Below are positions 23,872 to 36,450 of a DNA stretch of 64,000 nt, one piece after another (within the stretch, counting starts at the first letter, position 1; every line of letters starts with the position of its first letter). The notes beneath the pieces are model-generated. The model worked only from the letters and a program-made list of their open reading frames with translations, was not told where the DNA came from and made no database searches. Source of the stretch: Pyronema omphalodes (Eukaryota > Ascomycota > Pezizomycetes > Pezizales > Pyronemataceae); NCBI GenBank assembly GCA_024516155.1, contig JAJJXM010000005.1, forward strand, positions 930,001 through 994,000. The letters run 5' to 3'. Made by a program: the position numbers and the translations under genes.

Positions 23872-26800
23872 TTAGGTATATCTACTAAAATCCAAACTCC
23901 CCAACAAATCCTCCGTAACCTCTTCCTCAGCCTCAATCCTAACCGATCCCATCGATAACCCAGTAGCCGTAGTCGCCGTAGTCATAGTACTAACCCTTCT
24001 ATCCCTCTTATCCTGCATGGCGGCATCCTGCTGTGTTCTCCCCTCCAAATTTCTTCTCAACGCATTAACCGGCGCTCCCATTCTTTCTCTCAACATTTTA
24101 ATCTCTCTTAACCTATGTCTTGGATTCGTAATATATTCCCTTCCACCTTCATTGAAGACATGGGAATATACACTTGCATTTAGCGCCAAGTTTCTAACGA
24201 AACTTGGTAATGAGGATGCTGAGACCATTTTGGGTTCTTGCGCGGGGGAGATATCGGAGAATCCATCGCGGACATGGAGTTGGACTTTATAGAAGAGCTT
24301 GGCTTTTTCTTCGGCGGCGGTGGCTTCAAGGGTATCTACCCCGGCGAGGGATGATAAAGAGGCGGAGGAAAGGATATCGTCGATGCTGCCGAGATTTGGG
24401 GGGGAGGCACCGCTGGCTGAGGTGGAGGCTGGGGTTGGGGTGGATATATTAGGAGCAACACCTGTACCGGCGCGTTTCCGGGAGGAAACAAAGCTATTCT
24501 TTGCCTCGGGAGTAATGACGATGCTGACAAAATTAAACTGTGAGGGAATGGTACCGAATCTCCAAGGAAGTCCAGAGTTATTGAAAACAATATTGACAAA
24601 ATCATTTCCAATATGTCGTTTTTTGTAGGTAGCTAGAGGATCCTCGGGTCGGGTTGGCATCATGGTGATAACATGGAATACTATCTCGGTGGTTCGATCG
24701 TGCCAGAAATAGGTAAACTCTCCATCGAAATCGGCTTCGCGGTCTAAACCACCGGTGTTTAAATCACTGCCTTGAAGCTTGATTAGATCGCCCAAGCCGT
24801 CTACAAAGTCGGCGTAGTCGGGGGATCCAACGGTGTTGGAGAGGATCTCGGTTTCGTGGGTTTGTCCGGCACCCACGTAGATGACTCCGATTTTGTGGAA
24901 ATCTACGACGGGGATACGGTCAAAGACTTCAATAAATCGAGTGGTTTTGTAGTCGTCGGGTAAAAGAATTGGTCGGACATCGGTTAGGACAGTACCACCG
25001 TTCAGGTGCAGCAAGATGTGGGAGGGGAGAAGCTTAATGACTGGGTCGAAGGCATCGGGTTTTTCATCATCCTCGAGGTGTGTCTCAATGTCGGCGTGGC
25101 GGAGGAGGAGACGACCACGGGCACCAGGGTAGTCAGGTTTCAAAGAGTAGAAGGAGGTTCCGGCCTGGATGTTATTAGTTATCTATTTCATACTCATCTA
25201 AGAATAAAAGTAGCACTCACAGGTCTTCGTATCGTCAACCTCGAAACTCCAGACTCCGGTGCCATGTCAATACTCAAAATCGTCATTCCATTCAACCAAT
25301 GTTTCCTGACAATATCTGGGCTGGTAATTTTCTGTGGGGTCTTTAGATCTCTCCGAGAAAATGTGAACCGTTGCAGCATATCAATACAAGCCTCGCTTTG
25401 TTCATCCAATTGATTATTTGACTGATCATGTAATACTAATCCGCGAACAATCCAGGAAACATATTTAGATCTTTCACTCAGTTTGAGGGATAAAAACCAT
25501 GTTGTTAGAACATTGTAGGCCAATGTTAAAACATACTGCGGTAAGTCGCTCTGTTCTGCCGCCTCCGGTTCTCTCCCCCGGGAATGAAGTGTTGATCGTT
25601 GATGTGCAGTTTCCTTAGCGTGTTGAATATAACGAAATGCAATTCCAAAGATATTCCTGAAATCCGGTTCAGTGAAATTGGAGTAAAGATCAGGTAACTT
25701 TGCCAACGCAGACAAGAATTCCAAAATATGAACCGAGACCACAGGTGAAGTAATGATCTGAGAAAGCTTGGTCAAAATACCCGATAAAAACTTGCTAGTA
25801 GAACCCGGTAACTCATAACAACAAAGCGCCAAGGCATGGATACAAGGTTTGGCAGTTCTATTCCAAGAATGCAATCCAAGCTGGAAAGCTTTAACAATTC
25901 CTTCTGTTTCATTCTTCGCAAAGTGTTCTCGATAGCTAACCAGAACCGTTAAAAGGTGTATCAACGACACCGCAATATCCGCTCTCTTAATCTCTGACGG
26001 CAAGTCGGTATCAGGGAGTCGATTGGTATGAAGCTGATCACAAACGTAGTTCCGAAGATAGCTGATTTGTGCACGACAATTCCGGAAGAGAGTCTTGTTG
26101 GCCAATTGAGAGGGAATGTGGCATAACACATAACTGTAGAGCTCCCAATCACATCCTTTCTGGACAATAGGTATCAATGCCTCAATCCAGCGTGCGACTC
26201 GAAGTCGTGTCGTAGGATCCACCGTCGGGCCTTCCCTTGCAGGCATGTCCGTGCTGGGATCGTAAAACGTCAATAAGACCGGACTCGCGACTGTAGGAGG
26301 ATCCTCGGGTAATGGTTTGGTCTCGGGGTAGTTCCAGAGTGGGACTCGTCGACGAGATGGCTTCTCTACTCGAACAACCGGTGGTTCCTTGTCCCCTCGA
26401 CTGCCAGAATTGCGGAAAAGCATCGACTGCGTCATCGAGTTACTGCGATCTGATCGCTGGGAAGATCTGTCGTCGTCTCTGTTGTCTCTCGGACTGATCA
26501 AACCAGCATGAGGATCCTCCAATGGTTTATCCGATCTCTGCAATACACTCGCAAGGTATTCAGACTCGGTATTATCCGTCAAGTAGACATGATTATCGGA
26601 ATCCGCCCTCAGACGGAATAGCAATCTCATGACGGTTAACCTGGTTTCCTCCTCGCAGGTCTGATGGCCGGCAATCTTGGCAAGCTCCTCGTAAGCTTGG
26701 ACTGCCTTCAAAGCATCGGTATTCATATTCCGTATAAACATCTTGACAAGCCCCCTTGCAACAATGTTCGCCAGCGTAGTATGGGAGCTGTTAGATCCGT

Positions 26801-28787
26801 TTGTTGCTGGACGTACAGAGTGCACCGAGGCGTTATCTGCGGTAGGGGGGTCGTTACCATTGGGAACACCAACGGGTTGGTCGAGACGCAAATAATTGAC
26901 AAGAGTGGCAAGGAGCTTCTCGTACATCTCCATATTAGAATCTGCCGCAACATCAACTATAATTTTAACGAGATGCTCCAAAACCCTCGGATCCGTTTCA
27001 TTTTGGAAATCGTCAAACGCCGTCATCACCAGTTGATGGAGCAACGACTCCTCGTAAACTCCGCTAATGGTGTCGTATACATCCTTAATTAATAACAAAA
27101 CCTGGACACGGAGATTCGAGGGTCGCTTTCTTGTCCGGAAAAATACATCGACCAGTTTCTGGGAGTTTTCAAGCCACTTCTCGCAGGAAGGGTAGCACAT
27201 GTGCATAGTAGCGTAATAGTTGAGGACAAATTCTGCTGCGGAATCTGGGATATGACCATAAACCTCCAAGAAAAATTCCACTACTCCTTCAACCTGTGCG
27301 AAATCTGGCCGTCGACAAGCTTCCTCTAACTGGTTAATTATCTGGAAAAGTGATTGCGAAATGGCCGTGTTAACTTCCTTGTATTCCGACCGGACTCGAG
27401 GAACGTTCCGGACACCAAGACGCTGTAAAGAAATACCATCAGCACGCTCTGTCGTTCGTCGTGAAACATGGACCAAGATTTCTAATGGAATCGACCATTC
27501 GTCAAAGGATATTTGCGCAACAATTTCCGGTCGTGCAAGAATTCGACAGATTGCCCCACAGATGTTAGCGTCTAGTCGGGGATTGTTTTTTGTGAATGCT
27601 GCGTCCCGGAATGCTGACATGACAACTGGTACTGAGACTTGGAACTTGAGCGGTGTGTTTGCTACTGCTGCCTGAGCTTCTACATTCTCGAGTAATAATT
27701 TCTCCAGGAACCATGTTGCTCCTCGTAAGGTATTGGTATTCGTCGCCCCGCCTTTCCTAGAGGGCTTTCGTAATATTTCCAGTAGAGTGGCGATACATTT
27801 ATGTTGCATATGACTTTTGCAGAGGTTATGAACGGCGTTCCAGGTTTCCTCAGCAAGATCCTTGATAGTCGAGTATGCACCACACAAAATCTCCATGCAA
27901 GGTCGCAGGTGGTCGGGGGGGATATATCCATAGATGATAAGAATTTCGATAAAAGCTATTGAGCATTCGATATCCTTCTTGTTTGTTGTTTTCCTTGCGA
28001 TAGTAAGAACATCCGAAAGAAGCAATTCCACTTCCCGTTCCTCAAATGTCTGGAAATTCAATTTCAGTGTAATATTGACAAAATCGAAAAGTTCCTTTAG
28101 ACAGAATTCGGCAGCGGAAACGGTATCCACTGAACCACCTTCCCTCTTACGGAGAGTGCGAGATTTTCCTGCTTCATTGAATAACCTCCTAAGCCACTTT
28201 GATAATAGACCACCAATTTCCCTTTCGAAAGATGATAGATGACTTCCATGATTTGTCAAAGCAATCATAGCTTGTAGCTGCTCATCAAAATCATCCAAAT
28301 TTTCATGTTGAGCAATTATCCGATAGTATCGTAGTCGATCCAGAGCAGTAGGTTCCGTCATAGCTCCCAAACATGCTGTAAGCAACCTAAACCCAGCTTG
28401 TCGAGCCTCTGATGTTTCCGCTTCTACTAGATCCTCTCCGATGAACCATATCTCTGTCAAGAAATGCGCAGGTAAACTCCCGATACAATTCTTTAGCTTA
28501 TCTGCCGCTTCTATACGTTCCGGTAGTGGTCTATTTTTCCGCAGACGTTCCAATAGCTCCTGACCTCCATCTTCGGCAACCTCGGAGTAGTAATCAAATT
28601 GTGATGTTGATCGACTGGTGACGCTATTCCGGTCGGCAGCTGGAGTCGCTGGTACAGAAGCCGAGATGGAAAAGCCAGAGCCACGGCTTCTGATTCCTAG
28701 ATGGCGGAATACGTTTACGATTCCACCTGTCGACGCCGATCTACTTGGTTCGGTTGGAGGATCTGACGGCGGAGGATTGGGCGTCAT
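23872..28787 (-). CDS. tsc2: Tuberin homologue TSC2, Rheb GTPase-activating protein
   Basis: Two exons, 28787-25221 and 25164-23872, joined in phase 0 across a 56-nt intron (GTGAGT donor, AACTAATAACATCCAG acceptor), encode about 1,619 residues. The N-terminal two-thirds is helical tuberin-type HEAT-like sequence, with a Ser-rich basic stretch near residues 750-790. The C-terminal Rap/Ran-GAP domain begins near residue 1230; it has the segment FDRIPVVDFHKIGVIYVG and the catalytic-helix motif HIGNDFVNIVFN, in which the Asn near residue 1376 is the expected asparagine thumb. Family knowledge: with TSC1, TSC2 inactivates Rheb and restrains TORC1. A stop codon directly precedes the chosen ATG in frame, which fixes the start. 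All key residues are intact. Confidence 0.94.
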
Positions 28788-31041
28788 CTAGGCTATTGAC
28801 GAAGGGAAATGTCAGTCAGATGAAGGATGGTGGATATAAGTTGTAGAAAGCGTAGCAGCAACAGTAATGGTGGGCATGGAGAAAGTTGTAGGTAAAAATG
28901 AAGGTATACCAATCACAACCAATGATAGTAGCTCATGCGTGGTTGAGGCGCCAGCTGCAGTGCAGAAAAAAAATCTAGTACGAGAACTGTGACGATGACA
29001 ACGACAGATGAACCAGAAAGACTCGTTACTTTCAACACTTTCAAATCAACCACGAACAATCAGACGACGATTCTTGGGACCCGTACCGGAAGCTATAGGC
29101 GAGGCGCGGTATCTATCGCGAGTGGTAGTGAAGCTACAGAGAAGGCGTGGGCGACGGACTGTATGCGGAGGGGTGTAGGAACTATGTAGGTGTGGATATG
29201 GTGCGGAGGGGTTTTTTGATGGGATGTAGGAACTAGGAGTGTGAATATGATACGGAGGATTTGATGGAATGCAGGAACTAGGTGTGGGCACGGCGCCGAG
29301 ATTATGTAGGACGAAGTCGAGGAAGGCAATAAGAGGACTAAACTGAACCAAGTAGAACCGCTGGGCTCTTCTTTTGAGGGGGGGGGGGGGGGGGGGAATT
29401 CTGCGGTTATGGGGTGTGGACTGTGGAGACCTTGATGGGCAAGAGACGTGGAAAGCGTGATGGGATAGGTTGGTGTTGATTAACCGTTGGGAGGGCAAGG
29501 TGTATTATGAGGGGTATGCGGTTAGCCTTTAGGGTCGCAGACGGGGTGGTATTTGGATGCAGGCGGGGTGGTGTTTGGGTGCAGGCGGGGTGGTGTCTGG
29601 GTGCAGGCGGGGTGGTGTCTGGTTGCAGGCGGAATGCGGTGGAGAGGGGGCGGATTCGTGGTTGAAGCCAGCCGGGTGGTGAGCAAGCGGGACAACTCAG
29701 GTTCTTCTTTCGTCTGTGCAGGCACTTCTACTTTTACATACGAAAAAAAAAATAAGGCGTTCGGTTCGTTCGGTTGATAGGGTAGGCGAGACGTGATCGC
29801 CGTTGCAGTCTGGCTTTGTCTGGGCTATGGATGGATCCGAGTATATATCACCAGAGAGACAGGATGCCAGAATAGCTGATGAGCGAAAAGGTCATTACAG
29901 TCGACTGTAGAGGCTACATTCACCGGTCACTGGATGAGAAATACTCAAAAATATTCAGAACAGACCATGAATATTCTGGACACAAATCACAAAAACATCT
30001 TCCTGACCACAAACAATAGAAACATGTTCCCAGACACCCTTACAATTGGTTGCGGAAAAAATAAATAAACCAAATTTTCACTCACTCACACCTGCTCACC
30101 AGGCTTGTTGATGGCATCATCAGACGAACCGTCATGTGAGCCGATTGGGCGCGCCAGGAAACACAGCCTGACGAGGAAGCCCTCGCTCATATATAACACC
30201 ATGTATAGCTTGTCGATCATATTTCCTATATGCCAAGCACTTTTTGCAGCACGGGGTCGTTAGAAAAATTTAAAACAGGGTAGTATTCGTCTTTGTGAGA
30301 GAATTATGATTATTTTATCCCTCATTTTTGCGATTGCTGATTCCGTTGGTACAGTCAACTCTTCCGCGGCGCCTTGTCAAACAAAGCCTTTTTTTCCTGG
30401 TATCCCTCAGCCCTACGCTCATCGCCTGCTTCTCTCCGAAGCCCTAGTGTTATTTTGGTGTAGTCTGGGACCCCGCGACCCCGCGAAACCACCCTGAAAT
30501 CAATCGTATGTAGAATTTCAACAAATTCCCTCTTCCGGTATTTGTATTCCGTTGTGAATTCCAAGATCGCATGGAACTGATGGTCTTTTTTATCAATAAT
30601 TTAAAAATGCTCATAAGCATTATGCAACACTGAGTTGTGTTTCCTCAAGTTGACACGCTGAGCTTGCGGGGACAAATTGGTGCAACTAATCATCGCGTCC
30701 TTTGCCTCGCGTCCTCCCAGCTGAGCCAAAATGCTGCTTTCGCGATTGAGGGCAAGACCATTGCTAGCCCTGATAATATAGACGCGTCAAACTGCTCATC
30801 GACACCGGTGGCAATGGCAAACATCGCGTTTTAGTTATCCCTTAGCCATCGACAAAATTCTTGTCGAATTCTAGATTCTTCTATACACGAGACGCGACCC
30901 TTGCCTCACAGCTTAAAGCGTGTTCCCTTGTTACCCGGCTGCGCATCATTCTGGTTGGCGGCTCAACTTAATATTGCCCCACTCATTCTTCTTGAAGTCT
31001 GATAGCTCGAGTCTCTTTGCTACATTTCCATCACCGCAACC
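28788..31041. promoter_or_regulatory. Divergent spacer between TSC2 and CSE1
   Basis: About 2.25 kb without a supported gene. It includes a G run of about 18 at 29378-29395 and a short GC-rich minisatellite at 29538-29632. It must carry the promoters and leaders of both flanking genes. The last 100 bp before 31042 is pyrimidine-rich, as is common before fungal start codons. Confidence 0.5.
29538..29632. repeat. GC-rich minisatellite, about 21-bp unit
   Basis: Four to five imperfect copies of a unit built on GCAGGCGGGGTGGTGT with a variable TTGG/CTGG linker. Noncoding. Confidence 0.8.
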
Positions 31042-34000
31042 ATGGCCGACATTCAAACGATTGGACAGCTTTTGGACACATCCCTTATCCCCCAACACAA
31101 CAAAGAAGGTATGTGATGACGTAGCTGATATCTATAGCGCACCGCGAAAGTGTGCACTGGATACCGGCGCAGTACTAATTCGACGTGTAACAGCTGAGAA
31201 GAACCTACGATCACTCGAAAATGCCCCCGGTTTCGCGTTGCAGTTACTGCAGCTCGTCGCTTCTGAGGCCCCTCAGATGTCTACCCGCCTAGCAGGCGCG
31301 CTTTACTTCAAGAACTTTATCGGTCGTAACTGGGCGGTAAGCAGCAATCACGAATTACTGTCCAAGTACAATACTGATTGAGCGCTGATTGCAGGACGAG
31401 GAGGGAAATCACAGATTACCGCAGGATGATGTTGTCGCGATCAAGAGAGAAATTATCGGATTGATGATTTCTGTGCCTGTTAACCTTCAGGTGCAATTGG
31501 GTGAGGCAGTGAGCATCATCGCAGAGAGTGACTTTTATAAGAGATGGGACACCCTCGTCGATGTATGCCTCCGCTCTTGATCTCATGTGTGATGCCATGT
31601 TAATACTTTGCAGGAACTTGTTGCCCGCTTGACCCCAGATAACACTAAGGTCAACAATGGAGTTCTACAGGTTGCACATGCGATTTTCAAGAGATGGCGA
31701 CCACTCTTCCGTTCCGATGCTCTGTTTACCGAGATCAACCACGTTTTGTCAAAATTTACCCCGCGCTTCCTCCAACTTCTTCAGTCTACCGATGCTTTGA
31801 TCCAGCAGAACCAAAACAACCAGGCCGCGCTCAAGGAGCTCTTCCAGACCCTTAACCTTATCGTTAAGCTTGCCTACGATCTCAACTGCCAGGATTTGGC
31901 ACCTGCCTTTGAGGAGAACCTCTCGTCCATTATGGGAGTTTTCCACCAGTACCTTACTTACACAAACCCTCTATTAGTTACCGACGATGATGACGAGGCT
32001 GGACCTCTTGAGAGAACCAAGAGTGGAATTTGTGAGCTTTTGCAGCTCTTTGCTGGAAAGTACGAGGATGCTTTCGGAGAGTTGTTGCAAAACTTTGCCA
32101 ACTCCACCTGGACTTTGCTCACTCAGCTCGGACCTGAGTCCAAGTACGACATTTTGGTATCCAAGGCTCTCCACTTTTTGACCGCTGTCGCACGTTCTCC
32201 CCAACATGCCCAGAACTTTGGTTCCGAGGAGGTTCTTACCCAGATTGTCGAGAATATTATGCTTCCCAACATGACTCTCCGTGAGTCTGACGAGGAGCTC
32301 TTCGAGGATGACCCAATTGAGTTTATCCGCAGAGATTTGGAGGGATCCGACAGCGAGACCCGCAGAAGAGCTGCTACCGACTTTTTGCGCCAGCTTCTCG
32401 AGCAGTTTGACAAGAATGTCACCGACGTTGTCTCCAAGTACATCACCCACTACCTCTCAAAGTACGCCCAGAGCCCCAAGGACAACTGGCGTGACAAGGA
32501 CACGGCTTTGTATCTCTTTACTTCCATTGCTGCCAAGGGATCTACCGAGAGACTGGGAGTTGTTCACACCAACCTTCACCTCGATGTCGTTCAGTTCTTC
32601 CAGACAAACATTGCTGCCGACCTTGTTGCCAACGTTGATGATGTCCACCCCATCTTGAAGGTCGATGCCATCAAGTACTTGTACACCTTCAGAAGCCAGC
32701 TTACCAAGGCTCAATTGAGCGATGCATTCCCTCTTTTGGCTAAGCACTTGACTTCCTCAAACTACGTTGTCTACACCTACACTGCTGTCACTATTGACCG
32801 TCTCCTCGCTATGTCCTCCGAGGGATCCCCTGTCTTCACCTCTGGTGATATCGCCCCCTACGCTAAGGAGATTCTGGCTCACCTCTTCCGCCTAATCGCC
32901 AAGGGACAGACCCCTGAGAAGATTGCAGAGAACGAGTTCTTGATGCGTTGTATCATGCGTGTCTTGATTGTCTCCCGCGAGTCAACAGGTGCCCTGGCCG
33001 AGTTTGTACTCAAAGAGCTCCTCAAGATTACTGGCGAGATTTCCAAGAACCCGTCCAACCCCCGCTTTAACCACTACAACTTTGAGTCTCTCGGAGCTAT
33101 TATCAAGTTCGCTGGCCCCACCGCTCCCGCAATCCTCGAGACTGCGCTTTACGAGCCTCTCGTGCTTGGAATCCTTGCAAACGACGTCACCGAGTTTGTT
33201 CCCTACGTTTTCCAGCTCCTCGCCCTTATCTTGGAAATCAACCCCTCCGCCCCTCTCCCTCCCAGATTCAACGACTTGATCCCCTCCCTTCTTAACCCCG
33301 CCCTCTGGGAGTCCCGTGGAAACATCCCTGCCCTTGTCCGCTTGTTGCAGGCTTACATGTCCCGGGGTGCCCAGGAGTTTGTCAAGGACTCTACCCGCTT
33401 GACCGGAGTCCTTGGTATCTTCCAAAAGCTCCTTGCCAGCAAGCTCACTGAGACCCACGGATTCGACCTGATGGAGTCTGTCTTCACCCACTTCCCCATC
33501 GCTGCCATTCAGCCTTACACCAAGGACATTTTCATCATCTTCCTCACTCGTCTTAAGGGATCCAAGACCGAGCTCCTTACCCAGCGCTTCGTCCGTCTTT
33601 TCTACTTCCTTGCTGGCCTCCCTTCTATTGGCCCGGACTTTGTTGTCACTTCTATCGATGCTGTCCAGAACGGTATCTTTGGAGAGCTTTACGGTGTCAT
33701 TGTTCTTCCCGGTACCGTCAAGTTGGCCAAGCCCCAGGACCGTAAAATCGCCGTTGCTGGTTTAACCAAGTTTGTTACTGCCTGTGAGGGATTGGCCACC
33801 ACCTACCACGCCACCTGGGCCCGGTCAGTAATGGAACTTCTTAAGATTCTCGAAGTCGAACCCGAGGTACCACAGGAGGATCCCCTCGCAGAGCTTCAGA
33901 GCGCAGAGATTGATGACGTCTCCTTCGGTGCATCATTCGTCAGACTTAACACCGCCAAGAAGAGAGCAGTGGATATGTTCCCCGAAATTACAAATGCTAG

Positions 34001-34115
34001 AAAATACGTAGGAGGCGCCTTTGCTAAGGCAGAGGAAGCTAACCCTAGGGTTAAGGAGTGGAAGAATGAGTTGTCAGAGCAGGCTCGTGCGTTGTTGGAG
34101 CAGTATAAGGCTTAG
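31042..34115 (+). CDS. cse1: Exportin-2 / CSE1, importin-alpha re-exporter
   Basis: Four exons, 31042-31108, 31194-31336, 31395-31562 and 31614-34115, encode about 959 residues; yeast Cse1 is 960. Donors are GTATGT, GTAAGC and GTATGC; acceptors follow AACAG, TTGCAG and TTGCAG. The N-terminal importin-beta-like repeat is assembled across exons 1-3 (KNLRSLENAPGFALQLLQL, then ALYFKNFIGRNW). The large last exon contains the Cse1 core and C-terminal HEAT repeats, including the conserved NPSNPRFNHYNFES. Family knowledge: Cse1 with Ran-GTP returns importin alpha to the cytoplasm. The last exon strongly prefers C-ending codons and GAG/AAG, more than the flanking genes, suggesting high expression. Confidence 0.96.
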
Positions 34116-35094
34116 GTGGCTCATGCTTCAATGATGTGCTATCAGAATGCTGGGGTGGCATGTATGGTGCTTGTATGAAAGCGTTTCGTGGTGGGGGAGT
34201 TGGGAGAGGAGATGATATAGGATGATGATGATAAAATGGTGATCATGATAGGATGAGATGGAATCGGATAGCATAAGATAAGCTGGTTCAAAGATGTCGA
34301 TATCGATACCGGATGATTGAAAAAATCTGCAGGGGGGGGTTTATACAAAAATTGTTTTTTTTTCTTTTTGGTCGCGTAATTAGAGATGGAGGTGGTGCGA
34401 TGGGTATGATTAGGATAGGTTAGGATAGGATAGGATAGGGTTAATGAATTTCGTTTTACGTATCGTTCTGATATCATATGTCTTTTTGAATCGGAAGTTG
34501 AAGTGCTGCAGCTGCAACTTTTTTTTCTTCTGTTTTTCTGGATTTTTACGTTTAGGTCTTTGTTGGCATGATCAAAATCCAATCCAATCCAATCCAATCC
34601 AATCCCGTGGTCTAAGATACTTAATTCAGCCCCGAATCTCCTAACCCCATGATATCCACCTCCTTGACAAAAAAAAAAAAAGAAAAAAAAAACCCCCTAA
34701 ACACATAGCAAAAAAACAAACAAAAAACACACACCTTGATTTAAACATAACCCAGCGTAGTACCTGTATAGTATCCTACACCAACCTTTTTCCATACCTA
34801 TCCATTCCAGAAACTTTAGTATATCCACTATCAACCTCTCGTCAAGAAATAAAGCCGCTACATCCATCATCGTGGCCTAGTCATGCTGCTCCATTCTCTT
34901 GCCTTTACTTATACTTATTAAACTCTTTTCGTCAATTCCAGAAGCTCTCTTTGTATCCTAAACAGGATTAAACGAGAGGGGAGGAGACGGGGTGATATAT
35001 GAAACGAGGATGGAAGCGAGGGGGAAGAAGTAGGGGCAGATAAAGCTCGTGATGCGTGACGCAAAGACTAGATCGAGGGATAGTGGAGGACTTC

Positions 35095-35286
35095 CCATCG
35101 CTCTATAGCAATGGACACGAGAGTCCATTTCACCACAAAAAAATATTTTCTATAGAACGCGAATAGAGCACTAGGATAGACAGGGGGGTCCCTACCCCCC
35201 TTATCTATTCAGATTTTCTATTGCTATCGAATAGATGAAGTTGAGGTTGTTCTATCCACCCCCAATAGAGCGATGGGAAGTCCTCC
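35095..35286 (+). mobile_element. 200-bp miniature inverted-repeat element, copy 3 (family A)
   Basis: The 192-bp copy has the best-preserved ends: GGAGGACTTCCCATCGCTCT at the left, and the exact reverse complement over its first 16 bases and more at the right. AGT direct repeats flank it (35092-35094 and 35287-35289). The central hairpin AGGGGGGT/ACCCCCCT is perfect. Confidence 0.9.
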
Positions 35287-35802
35287 AGTCGGCCCAAAAC
35301 TTGATGCGCCTGCAGGACCCTGGGTTAATATGCTAGGTTATGTAGAAATACTGTGGTAAATTTTATAATCATAAGGTTAAGATTGGTAATGGGGAAATAA
35401 AGTGGTTGATGTTAATTACTATCGAGTGATTGTTCATGAGCGTTGTCGTGTGGTCGATTTGTACATATGTACATTGTACATTTGCGTCTAAGTGATCACG
35501 GGACCAGACACACCATGGTGAGCGATGCCTTCGTGGACTATGACGATTCGAATTAATATCTGGGTTGACTTCTGTTTAATCATTAACTGGATGTTTAATA
35601 AAGAAATGATATATTATTGTCGCTTTAGTAATAGACTGTAGCATAATATCGCCATTTAATGATACCCTTTAATATATCACTCCGCCAACGCTCTTATTAA
35701 CCGTTTCGCGGCGAAAGAAGCTGTGGATACCGTGGAAAGCTACGAAAGCTTCACGGACCACGGACAGAAGTTTGATATGACGTTGATAAAAGCCCACATT
35801 CC

Positions 35803-35885
35803 CCACTCCCCCAACTCCCCCAACTCCCCCAACTCCCCCAACTCCCCCGACTCCCCCAACTCCCCCAACTCCCCCGACTCCCCAC
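35803..35885. repeat. 9-bp minisatellite (CTCCCCCAA)n
   Basis: About nine tandem copies of CTCCCCCAA/CTCCCCCGA. It is open in one plus-strand frame as an Asn-Ser-Pro repeat and on the minus strand as a Gly-Gly-Val repeat, but no gene signal surrounds it. Confidence 0.9.
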
Positions 35886-36332
35886 TGCTCTTTCACCCAA
35901 CTCAACCAACTCATCAAACTCCCCTCGCTTGGAGATTCGTTATGACCGAGCGAAGTTAATAACTAACTACCAACTTACCGACGCAACGTAACGTAACATA
36001 AGATACGATTACCGGCTTTCTCTACCAGGTTATTATTTTGCTGTGTTGGGTAGTACATAGCTGCATCGAGAATCCGGTGTGAAGATTGAAGGGTGAAGAT
36101 TAAGAGTTTTTTTTTCAAACGCGATTTACAAGTAAATCTGTAGCTGGAGGTAAGATTTCTTCCCCTTCTTTCTGCATCTAGATGATACCTAAATCCAGCC
36201 ATCATACTGCTGAGTTGATGTGTCAAAATACCTCGGCGATGGAGCAAAGATGGATGTAAAGAGTTTCACTAATGATGTGGCTAGGGATTCTTTGAGAAGG
36301 ATTATTCGTCCATCCGTTGTTGCCATTTCGAC

Positions 36333-36447
36333 TTTCGAAATCGTCGTCTTTGTGTCGGCTTTGCGTCGAATTCGTGTCGGCTTTGCTTCGGCTTGGCATC
36401 GACTTCCCATCGGCTTTCCGTCGACTTTGCGTCGGCTTTGCGTCGCA
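36333..36447. repeat. Degenerate GTCGGCTTTGC repeats in the putative 5' leader of the orphan gene
   Basis: The words GTCGGCTTTGC, GTCGACTTTGC and ATCGGCTTTCC recur at 12-15 bp spacing about eight times and end only a few bases before the ATG at 36451. The array could be transcribed leader or promoter sequence. Confidence 0.7.
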
Positions 36448-36450
36448 ACC

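Larger units (their letters stand above)
34116..36450. other. Repeat-rich intergenic accessory region
   Basis: No supported gene. It holds AT-rich and A-homopolymer sequence (34665-34720), an (AATCC)n tract at 34577-34603, the third copy of the 200-bp miniature element and a 9-bp minisatellite. A degenerate GTCGGCTTTGCGTC array lies directly before the orphan gene's start codon. The last few hundred bases are probably that gene's promoter and leader. Confidence 0.55.

Noticed and set aside
31974..33491. Several long minus-strand frames opposite CSE1
   Set aside because: They arise from the strong C-ending codon bias of CSE1; none has independent features.
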